Of a DNA stretch of 64,000 nt, positions 33,956 to 42,857 are shown piece after piece. Where the stretch lies: assembly GCA_035048495.1 (NCBI GenBank), contig CM068549.1, positions 20,183,103-20,247,102 of the forward strand. The letters run 5' to 3'. Below the pieces are notes generated by a model. That model did not search any database, had not been told where the DNA came from, and worked only from the letters and a program-made list of their open reading frames with translations. The translations under genes were made by a program, and so were the position numbers. Each line of letters opens with the position of its first letter. The stretch's first letter is position 1. Source of the stretch: Euptelea pleiosperma (lineage: Eukaryota; Streptophyta; Magnoliopsida; Ranunculales; Eupteleaceae).

Positions 33956-35098
33956 TTATCCTATCCCTTGTCTAGGTATACCTATATAGAACAGGTCTTT
34001 CTCAGTGTAAACTAAGAGAAGGATAGTAAGTGCTCTTTGCAGACTCACAAAAACATGTAATTCAGCTGGGAGGGATCGAAGCTTCTCAGTAAAGACTGAG
34101 ATGAGAGCAGTAGTGGGTTCTCTGGCCATGGTTAGCAGAGCCGCAAACTCATTGAGTTTAGCGGGAATGTATTTGAATGGAGTAGACTCCTGCAGATCAG
34201 TAATAGTATAATCGTCTGACTCCGAGATGAAGTCAGGCGCAAAGTGTTCTTCACACTGGGAGAGTTTTTCCTCGGGAGAGTCCTGAATTAGATTTTCTAC
34301 GGCACACTGTTTATTGACAACATCGACGTATGGTGGCGGGTCAAAACTGTGGACCTTGTCCTCGAGGTTTCCTAATGTGAGAGGGATGTTCCAATCCCTG
34401 CACTCAATGTGTTTATCCTCGGTGGGGAACGGTAGGTCCTGGGCAGCTGGAATCCCATTTTCTAGATATTGCTCAATGGTAGGAATATCTGCATCCAGTG
34501 CAGATGTAGAATCATTAGAAATAGAGATGGATATGGGTATCTCTATGCTCGGTGCAGAAGTAGTTGCCTGTAAGGGCACCATAGATGGAAACATGGGTTC
34601 ATCACGATTGTTGCACAATCCAAGGGTGGTGGGGATGGGTAAGTCTAGGCCAAATGGGATCCTATAGTCAAGACACAGCTCAATGTTATGAATAACTTCT
34701 TCTGAGTCCCAGATAGAGATAACAGAGGTAGATGATTCCTCTAAGCTAAGTTCAGAAGTCGGTGCTTTGAAGGACACCGAAGATGGAGACTCTAGCTCAT
34801 CAATATTGTAGTCCGATCCTTTGTTTGTAGCAACCTCAAGTTCCTCTTGTAAAGTCTGGTACTGGGTCCAGCTGTGCGACTCCTCATTATTGACTGTGGC
34901 TAGGGTATTCCCCTCTAAATAAGCCATAGGTTGGCTAGTGAAGTTGACTTCCTCTCTCTCAGATTCTAACTCACCTAGACGGTGTTCCAAGCTCTCCATG
35001 GAGTGTCGTTGTTGGATGATGTATTGCGAGAGGAGTTCTTCTAAAGTAGGTTTAGTAGCAGATTGTGGCGGTTCAGCTAAGGGAAGCTGAGGTGCCAA
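33956..35098 (-). CDS. Gag-like ORF, C-terminal part (380 codons)
   Basis: Open for 380 codons. Residues 17-45 (LEELLSQYIIQQRHSMESLE) form a short amphipathic helix like the LEDLL...LE.Q.GQL segment that follows the capsid in Athila/Tat gag proteins. The middle is acidic, Ser/Thr-rich, with two repeated passages of the type IPxxxDLPxPT (around positions 148-156 and 213-220), which also makes it resemble a low-complexity linker. The end reads LNEFAALLTMAREPTTALIS and has no zinc knuckle. Function beyond a structural role in the element is not assignable. Alternative: a retroelement-specific extra ORF. Confidence 0.5.
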   Translation of the reverse strand: MAPQLPLAEPPQSATKPTLEELLSQYIIQQRHSMESLEHRLGELESEREEVNFTSQPMAYLEGNTLATVNNEESHSWTQYQTLQEELEVATNKGSDYNIDELESPSSVSFKAPTSELSLEESSTSVISIWDSEEVIHNIELCLDYRIPFGLDLPIPTTLGLCNNRDEPMFPSMVPLQATTSAPSIEIPISISISNDSTSALDADIPTIEQYLENGIPAAQDLPFPTEDKHIECRDWNIPLTLGNLEDKVHSFDPPPYVDVVNKQCAVENLIQDSPEEKLSQCEEHFAPDFISESDDYTITDLQESTPFKYIPAKLNEFAALLTMAREPTTALISVFTEKLRSLPAELHVFVSLQRALTILLLVYTEKDLFYIGIPRQGIG

Positions 35099-35288
35099 CT
35101 CTTGAATCCGACTGAGTATGAAAGTTATAGGATGGAAGTGACTCTGGGACTATCTGCGAACTCTGAAAATCTTGCGGGGTCTACTGTTGACCAAAATATT
35201 CAGTCTGTGGATCTGGCTGGTACTGCAACTGAGAGTACTGCCCATCATATTGTCCAGAAGGTTGGTGAAACTCAGAATGATACATATC

Positions 35289-35684
35289 CTATTGTAGATT
35301 TTGCTGGGGAAAAGACTGTTGTTCCCATTCAAAGGTATTTTGACTTCCATTGTCCAGATAATACATGTTATTGTAGGAGGTCTGCAGCAGAGGTTCAAAT
35401 GTACTAAAATTACAGACCTCTTCCTGGACATAAGGGAAATATCCCACAGATTTAGAGTGATAAACAGGCTTCTGGACCTCAACATCAAGGGCGGAAACTG
35501 AGTTTCTCAAATCCTTAAGTAGGGATTTTAGCACTGGATCGCCCTGTGCTTCATGTCCCATCGAACTCTGTGAGACTGAAGTGTTATGACGACACTTAGG
35601 ATTGGTATACCAGTGCTCAGAGTTATCTCCTAGATCTTCAAAGAAATTGTGGTAGGTCTCGAATAGAGGCCGTTCAACATCCAT
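35289..35684 (-). pseudogene. Gag-like ORF, N-terminal part
   Basis: Starts MDVERPLFETYHNFFEDLGD at 35684. It is rich in aromatic residues and Gln and ends PQQNLQ at an in-frame stop. Reading past the stop, the same Gln/Tyr-rich character continues (GQYDGQYSQLQYQ) to about 35160, with one more stop, before the next frame starts. A single ancestral gag ORF broken by nonsense changes is likely. It is the first frame after the primer site, at a leader distance of about 1.5 kb. Confidence 0.5.
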
Positions 35685-37212
35685 CAGAGAGATGTGAGTC
35701 TCTCAGAGTAGGGAGATAGATTAGGTGGAAGAGAGCGGTGCGGAAGACTGACTCTCGGATCGAATCAGTATCGGGTTGGTTCAAATCCAAATGGACATAT
35801 GCTTGAAAAAGCAAGCCCCTAGAGTCGACAAGAGGTTATGAAACTGAATGAGCCTAGATGATGCACACAGAGCAATAGATAATCTTAACCTAAACAATCA
35901 GGATATTATTATGAATTATCTTGTTAGTGTAGGGATAGTGTAGATTATGACAGTGGGCAGACCACTAGTTTATCTTCAAATACCCGCCGGACTAACTTTT
36001 TACTCTGTAGGTTCTCACAAGGATACATTCTTCAAAGCAAATCCACGAGTACTAACTCAAGTTGACTGCAAGATAATCCGAAGCCTAGACAGATGTGCGG
36101 CACATCGGCTGACTTAAGTACGCTCCAGACTAACCGGATTTGTCAAGCGTGAAGATGAGTTTTCCCAGAAGAGGAGCTAGGGTTGGTTCGTGTTCCTAAT
36201 CCGACACTAAGCTAATCCAACAGACAATCAAGGAAGCCACTTACGAGCTCGGTATACTTGAGTAGTAGGGACCTATGGGTGTGTTAGATAACAGGGACCC
36301 GCACTCATGGACTTAATCGACTTGATCTTTGAAGGGGTCGCTTTATGTGGAGTTTTCCTCGAACACCGATCTAAGTGGGCTCTATTCTTGATTGATTTTA
36401 ATTCTTGGCTGTGGTTGCACAAAAGCTGGAATGACGAGGTGAGTGATGAAATCCCACCAGTTTCAAGTTAGAGCTGGGTTTGCTCTTTAATGTATTTTAT
36501 TACGGCCAAACCAAGCAGTTCCGATAATTTTTGCAAAAGCAAATAGACAATCGGCACAGTATTTTGCACAATGATCAAGATCGCACTCAAGGCGAGGTGT
36601 AGAAACTTACCTGCCCGTTGGCTACGCACGGGGTCTCCTCCGTGAGATAGGGAGGGGTATCCAAATGGGCTTGGGCCCGACTCCACCTCTTTGAGCTTTC
36701 GCTCCCTACTCACTTGGTAAACGCAATCCGCAATCACGTTAGTCCACAATGGTCTATGGTATGTAATTGGAAGGTATACCGCCTTTGGGATTTCAAGAAA
36801 CACACAATGATTTAGGGCAGGTATTGTGAATTAGTTCCAATTAGGGTTTGAAATTCAACTTTAGCTATTCCCGAATTAGGATTCGAAAATATCTACTTTT
36901 GAATTACCCGGAGTTGGAAATCTTCCAAATTGAATTAAATAACCAATGGTGATCTAACTAGAAATAGCAGAATTGAAATCCGACCCTAATATTTTTGGTA
37001 TTTTTAATTAGTTAATTATCTAGCAGTTATTCTAAAAGCAGAGAAAATAAAGTCATAAGTTATTACAACTTTGCACTCGGCCGTCCGAGGCATTAAAATA
37101 ATAAGTGGAAAATGTGAAAAATAAAGTGGAAAGTTTCCGATCTGGATCGGATCTTGAAGATTAAGCAGCTTTCCGAATTCCTGTTCGTCTTTTTGCAATC
37201 CCGTCAACCGAG

Positions 37213-37226
37213 CGGCAACGGCGCCA
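37213..37226 (-). promoter_or_regulatory. Primer-binding site complementary to tRNA-Asp
   Basis: Minus strand TGGCGCCGTTGCCG, two bases from the 5' LTR, matches the 14 terminal bases expected from the 3' end of plant tRNA-Asp (CGGCAACGGCGCCA). Confidence 0.85.
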
Positions 37227-38189
37227 TTTGAAATTAAGGTTTTTCAGCATGTCGTTGGATCGGAAACCCTTGATTTCAACAATATTTGTAATTTCTCCGA
37301 ATTGGTTCACTTAATCTGCAAATAAGTAGACTTGCACAGTGGATTGTGTCGGATATCGTCCGCACTCTGGATTAGTTAGCACAATAAAAAACAAGAATAA
37401 TCAGAAAATGCTCGGAATAAATGGAAGGGTGAGAATGGTGGAGGTTGTTTTAAAATATGTTTGAGATTGTTGTTAAAACTATTAGAATGAAAAAAACATA
37501 AGAGAAACGAGAATGAAAAACAAAATAAATGAAAACAACTTAAACTTGAATTTAAAACTTGTTCATTAAACTAAAAACAAATGCTTACAATGCTTGTTCA
37601 AATGCTTTACAACGGAAATAACATTAAACCAAATTAATCTAGAAAGCCATTAAAATATTACCCTAGAAAGCATGTAAAGGTAGAGAGGGAAAGAAGAGAG
37701 TGAAAGAAGGTAGGAAGGTTAGAGAGATGAATTAGAGAGAAGCTTACCATTGAAGAGGTAAATGGTGCAACTTCTATTGGATAGAACTCAATAGGATTGA
37801 GGATTGTAGCCTTTGATTGTGGCGAATGGAATGGACAGCAAGGAGACATTGCTGTTTGACGCTTTGCACTTCGAGGTGGAGACGTTAATGGTGAGCTCGT
37901 TGGAGTTGCTCACCGGAGAAGAAGGGTGAAGAAGAAGAGAAAGAAAGAGAGAAGAAAGAGAGGAAGAGAAGGGGGAGGGAACCAACCCAAGAAGGAGAGA
38001 GAATGAATCTCTTATAGACTTTTTCTTTTTTCTTTTTTTGCTTGTTGTAAAAATGATGACCGTTGGATCTAGAGAGATCCGACGGTTGAGAATGGGTTAG
38101 TTAGATGAGAGAGAGAGTGACTAGGATAGAGAGATATGGGGAGAGAAGAATCGGTCAAGTGAGACCAATTCTCTCTTTTTGTTGCAAAT

Positions 38190-38325
38190 GGGCATGGGCA
38201 TGGGTCATGGGTATGGGTCATGGGCATGGGTCATGGGTCATGGGTATGGATCATGGGTATGAGCATGGGTATGAGCATGGGTCATGGGTCATGGGCTTAG
38301 GTCATGGGCCTATGTCATGGGCCAA
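38190..38325. repeat. CATGGG minisatellite in the 5' LTR
   Basis: Same units as at 31305, with a different order and about 20 bases longer, so it has changed since insertion. Confidence 0.85.
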
Positions 38326-38391
38326 GATAGATAGATAAAGAGAGAAATAAGAGAGAGGTGAGAGAAAAATATAAAAATAAAAGCATTGGAG

Positions 38392-38446
38392 GGTCTTGAA
38401 CCCTGGTCTTCTTTATTCTCTCTCGTCTGCTCCACCAATAAGTCAA
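38392..38446 (-). other. tRNA-like A-box/B-box module in the 5' LTR
   Basis: Same as the 3' LTR copy: GGTTCAAGACC at 38402-38392 and TTGACTTATTGG at 38446-38435, spacing 44. Confidence 0.55.
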
Positions 38447-40626
38447 ACTTATCCTTTGATGTCAATTGGTGTGGCCTTTAACACCTAAGTCCTTCTCTTG
38501 GTCTCCAGCTATTCTCTCTCTTAGTCCTTGTTCCGGCTCTACGATCCTCTAGCTTTGCCCGTATATATCTTCTATCTTTTTATCCTAGCCTGTTGGCTCT
38601 TTAAGCTTTGATAGAAGTCTTCTGTGGTTGATCGTGGGCCCGCCAGTCCTCGAGAATCGCCCGATAGGGTCTCCTACAAGTGAAAAAGCGCGTAATGAGA
38701 TTCAACTAAAACACCTTGATACTGGACTATCCGAAATGCGTATATTTCATGCAAATAGTCGATTTTCGTCTAAAGAATGCGTTCTATGCAATGGAAGAAA
38801 CTCTTATATGGAAAAGTCGACAAAAAGACAAGTTTTACGGAGGAGAATGCAACATCGCTATAAGAATAATGGCTTAAAATAAGCACTTTTGAGCGAATAT
38901 CAGCGAGCACAGTGGTGCTAGTGTTTGCTATCCGGTTTGGGGCGGTGCACCTGCAGGTGGACTGGTGGTGCGCCGGCAAGTTGCAGAGGCGGTGGTGAGG
39001 ATGGGTTGCTGAACAGCCAACCCCAAGATGGTGAAAACGTGAAGTGGTTACAGCGGTAGGAGCTTCACGGTGGAGCAACGGATTCAGGCGACCAAAAGGG
39101 TATCGCAAGCGACAGGTGAGGATGCTCCTCCTCCCTTCTTCCTTGCCTTCTTCTAGTTTTCTTTTTTTTTTTTTTTTTTTTTTTTTGTGTTGCTGGAGTT
39201 GCAGATCTGCAACTCCGACAATGGAGATTTGTGGGAGCAGGTGGGGGAGACGCTGGCCCCAATAGAGGGCAGACACGCTGGGTAGAAGTGATGGAGTTGA
39301 CGGCAAGCAAGGAGGAGCACCAGCAGCAGAAACGGTGCTGGGTGGTGATGGTGGTTGCGGCAAGGAAGTGGAGGACGTGCAGACCGCTCCTCTCTTCTTC
39401 TTCAAACCTCCCTCTTCTTTATTTTTTTTCTGGTTTTCTTCTTTTTAGAAAGAGAAAAGATGGCGAAGACGATTGGGAGAGAAGAGAGAATGAGAGTGAA
39501 AACGTGGAGAGAATGGGGAGCAGTGGCTGGAGTTGATGGAAGAGAGTGGTTTGTGGTTGGCCTGCCAGAGTTGCAGGTCCGGCCAAACCTTGCAGGCGGT
39601 GGCTGTAAAAGGTGCTGATGTTGAGGGCGGTTGGATAGGAGAACACGTTAATGGATGGGGCGTCTATGGAGAGGGGGGTGGCAAGCTATTGAACGGCAAG
39701 AGAGAAAGAGGAGATGGCTGACAGCTTGGTGTTTTTGGAGTTGATGGTGAAGACGGTTTCGGCAGCGAGGAGAAAAGAATTCCTCTCTTCAAAACGTGGG
39801 GGAGAGGAGATTAGGGTTCTAGAGAACATGGAAGAGGGAGTTTGCTTCCCAAAAAAATAGCATAAATAGTTTCCACCCCTTCTTTCTTTTTTTATCACCA
39901 CCGTCCATGCATTAAGAATGTTCCCTTACTTGCCAAAACAGTCCTTTGGCCATCTTTGATTGCCAATTTCTCTTTCCATAAAAGATATCCAATGGTTTAA
40001 TAAGATTTCCACTCTCCAAGCAATTTACGTGGTTGTCCAATCCCCATACTTCCTAAAAAAAAATGAAAATTGTGTTTTTCTCTTTGTGAAAACACCCAGC
40101 CAAAAACAAAATCTTCTTTCCAAATTTTTTTTAAAAAAAACACATTTTTCTCTTTTAGGAAAGATATTATTTGAGGCCATGGGCTACTTTTTTGGAAAGA
40201 GAATCGTTGGATGTGGGGTCCACATTGAGGGCATGTTAGTGAGAGATTGGATAGAGAAGTGTGAGGATGGGCCCATGTCATGGACGTAAGGCCGTGGCCT
40301 GTATTTTTAGCTTGTCCATGGCCCATATGACTGAACATGGAATGATGAGGGCCACTGGATTCTAAGATGGTGTGATGAGTGATCAGAGGAAAGATCTGAT
40401 GATCGGACGGTAGAATGGATGATTCAATGGCGAGCGGATGGTAGAAGTGGATGGTGATGATCGGATGGATCATCGGACGGTGGAGATCGGACAAGGTAGG
40501 CCGTAGGATCGAGTGATTTTGGTAGAAGAGAGGATCGGGTGATTGATATTGAGAGTAGAGAGAGAATGAGGATTTAGAGATAGGAGAGAGAAAATATTAC
40601 AAAATAAAGAGAAAATGCTAGCAGAG

Positions 40627-40681
40627 GGTCTTGAACCCTGATCTTTGACTTGGTCTTTTGCATGCTTTACCAACTGAACAA
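40627..40681 (-). other. tRNA-like A-box/B-box module in the solo LTR
   Basis: Minus strand: B-box GGTTCAAGACC (40637-40627) and A-box TTGTTCAGTTGG (40681-40670), which fits the A-box consensus at 6 of its 8 fixed positions; starts 44 bases apart. The best preserved of the three; D-arm (CAGTTGGTAAAGC) and T-arm (CAGGGTTCAAGACCCT) are recognisable. Confidence 0.6.
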
Positions 40682-41127
40682 GCACTCGCCTTGTGTTAGT
40701 TTATAAGCTTTAATCTCCTTAGTCTCTTCTTTGAGGGTTTGTCTCTCCTTCTCTCTTGGTCGTCCCTCGATTCTCTTGACTCTCCGGCTCTTCCCATCTT
40801 TGGGCTATATCTTCTCATCCCCAGCTTGTTGGCTCTTGAGCTTTGATCATAGATTCTGGAAGTTGATTGTAGGCCCGCATGCCATCAAAGTTGCCTAATT
40901 GGTGCTCCTACGATAGAAAAATCGCGTAATGAGAATGACTTCGCATGTAGGTCAAATAAATGCGTATGAATGCATGCGAATATACCATTTTAACCAGAAA
41001 AGTGTGTTCTACGGAATGAGAGAAACTCTGACGTAGAAATGCTGATAAAAAATGCAGTTTTGCGTAGGAGATTGTGACAATGCTAGAAGGATAATTGCTT
41101 AAAATAAGCACTTTTGAGCGAATATCA

Positions 41128-41317
41128 ACCGGACCTCGTAATTTGATTCAATATCTTCTATTACAATTATTTTAACACATTTGAAGTGTTGGAACAAGAT
41201 TCGGGACTGTCGGAACAAGTTCGCTCCATTCGTGCGTCAATGACTCTAATTGGACTCAGTTTGTGCGTTACATTTCTAAGCCTATAATTACTGACTTTTT
41301 CGCAATTGGACCTCATA
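41128..41317. repeat. Satellite remnant, about one monomer
   Basis: Continues array 1 after the solo LTR (repeating its ACCGG target) and carries the array-1 variant CCTATAATTACTGAC at 41280. It stops abruptly at GGACCTCAT, where retroelement sequence starts. Confidence 0.9.
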
Positions 41318-42372
41318 GTAGACATGGGGATTCCCAAATTCCACTTCCAGAGAAACGTCATAAAGCTGAGTCTTCCTGTCAATGAAGCTCGGATCATATT
41401 CAGCCAGAAATCAGGAAGCAGATTGCTGATCTGGTAGTTGAGATGATGGGAAAGAAAGAAATATTGGCTGATAAAATGACTGCAATGGCAACGAGAGTTC
41501 CCAGAGATTCTCCTTTTACAGAAGAAATACAGGGATACCGTGCCCCAAAATCTTTCTCTTATCCCAAATTTTCGATATTCACAGGAGCTACAGATCCTGT
41601 GAATCACGTACTTCGCTTCAGAAAAGCGATGACGATGTGGGAGTTTCAAGACGAACTCCTTTGCAGAATGTTCCCTTCCACTTTGAGCGATGATGCGTTG
41701 ATCTGGTTTAACCAGATAGCCCCCCGAACCATTTCTGATTTCACCAAGTTGAGTACTCTCTTCATCACTCGATATTCTTGCAATAGATTACATAAGAATG
41801 ATGCCGACATATTGTTCAATGTACATTGTGATCAGAAAAAAATGTTGCGAGATTTTACAAAGAGATTCCGTACTCTCATGACCACAGTGGAAGACTGTGA
41901 TGATAAGCATGCCGTTACAGCCTTTCGCAAGGCATTATCCACAAGTTCTGGTTTATACATGTCATTAACAAAGAATAGGCCGGTGAGTATGGAAGCCTTG
42001 TTTCTTCGAGTTGAAAAATATTCTAAACTTGAAGATGACACACTCCAACGAGGCCAAGGAGTGGCTATATCTGTGAATGAGGTAAAGAAGGCCCCGGCGT
42101 CGAGCAAAATTTCGAAGGGAAAGCAGAAGGCTACAACTGAGATTATTACGACGGCAGAGATTCCCGAGAAGAAACCAGAGAAGTCGGGAAGCACTGGACA
42201 GTATCCCCGTCGAGAGAAGAGGATTTTTACATCATTGAACAAGACCCATAGTCAGATATTTGATCTGATTAAAAATGAAAAATATCTTCAATATCCCAGA
42301 CCAATGAGGCCGGACTTGAAGGGAGATAGAGATATGACACAATTCTGTGTCTTCCAACAAGAAGCAGGGTGA
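41318..42372 (+). pseudogene. Ty3/gypsy gag fragment (capsid region)
   Basis: From 41443 the frame is open for 309 codons. It has the gypsy Gag (retrotrans_gag) core: DPVNHVLRFRKAMTMWEFQD, then CRMFPSTLSDDALIWFNQIA, FTKLSTLFITRYSC, and LRDFTKRFRTLMTTVEDCDD. A Lys-rich tail follows (SKISKGKQKATTE) and a segment KTHSQIFDLIKNEKYLQYP like the one preceding the protease in Tat/Ogre-type elements. There is no zinc knuckle, protease or pol. The frame ends at TGA (42370-42372), which is the first three bases of the following LTR. The 5' side, including leader and primer site, is cut off by satellite. Confidence 0.85.
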
Positions 42373-42857
42373 TATTCGCTCAAAAGTGCTTATTTTAAGC
42401 AATTATCCTTTTAGCGTTATTGCATTCTCCTACGTAAAATACTCTATTTATCTACTTTTCTACGTAAGAGTCTCTTGTGTTGCGTAGAACACACTTTTTT
42501 GGACGAAATGGTATATTTACATGCATTAAACACATTTTCGGAAGTCTAGACATGTAGTCATTCTGATAGAGTCTCATTACGCGCTTCTTCTGTCGCAAGA
42601 AACCCCGATGGGACAATTCTTGAGACTTGCGAGCCCACATCGATCAGGAAAGCCCATTATGAAAGCTTAAAGAGCCCACATGCTGTGACTAGAAGATATG
42701 GGCCGAATATGGGCTAAAAAAGAGGACCGAAGAGCCGGCCCAAAGAACGAAGAGAGCGGAAGAGCCAATGACCAAGAGACGGACCAAAGCATTTAAAGCT
42801 ACATGAATCGACAAGGAATGATGGTCTGCTCTACTGGTGAAGCGTGAGGAGCGACAC
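42370..42857 (+). mobile_element. 3' LTR fragment following gag
   Basis: Starts TGATATTCGCTCAAAAGTGC, the same terminus as the LTRs of the gag-only element but in the opposite orientation. AAGAAGCAGGG (42359-42369) just before it can serve as polypurine tract. The LTR is broken at about 42857, just after an A-box-like CTGCTCTACTGG (42826-42837), and satellite follows. Confidence 0.8.

Larger units (their letters stand above)
30347..38902 (-). mobile_element. Complete non-autonomous Ty3/gypsy-like LTR retrotransposon (gag-only)
   Basis: 8,556 bp with two near-identical LTRs and a perfect target duplication GCGAG (30342-30346, 38903-38907). The primer site next to the right LTR and the purine tract next to the left LTR set the direction as minus. 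The 5.2-kb interior carries gag-like frames (35684-33956) but I find no protease, RT, RNase H or integrase motif. The stretch 33955-32012 appears non-coding, with several T-runs. It is therefore most simply a gag-bearing non-autonomous element that depends on a partner. A tRNA-Asp primer is usual in Athila-type gypsy elements. Confidence 0.85.
37229..38902 (-). repeat. 5' LTR of the gag-only element
   Basis: 1,674 bp, reading on the minus strand TGATATTCGCTC...CTTAATTTCA. It matches the other LTR with scattered substitutions and differs in length mainly at the CATGGG minisatellite (about 38190-38325 here). Confidence 0.9.
29494..41127 (-). mobile_element. Solo LTR (about 3.07 kb) in satellite, split by a nested retrotransposon
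   Basis: Plus strand begins TGAAAGTAAGATTTTTTCGCG and ends TTTTGAGCGAATATCA. A perfect target duplication ACCGG (29489-29493, 41128-41132) falls inside a satellite monomer, and satellite resumes at once on the right. The nested element 30347-38902 splits it into 29494-30346 and 38908-41127. No primer site or coding region adjoins it, so it is a solo LTR. Orientation is inferred from homology with the nested element's LTRs. Long purine/pyrimidine-rich stretches and a T-run at 39162-39186 lie inside; several open frames there are low complexity. Confidence 0.85.

Noticed and set aside
38770..39736. Several overlapping ORFs (up to 211 codons) in 38770-39736
   Set aside because: They span the LTR junction, T-runs and low-complexity Ser/Lys/Glu-rich sequence; the overlapping frames on both strands indicate composition bias.
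40619..40690. Functional tRNA gene
   Set aside because: A- and B-boxes have correct spacing, but the flanking 7-mers do not pair as an acceptor stem and the sequence lies inside an LTR.
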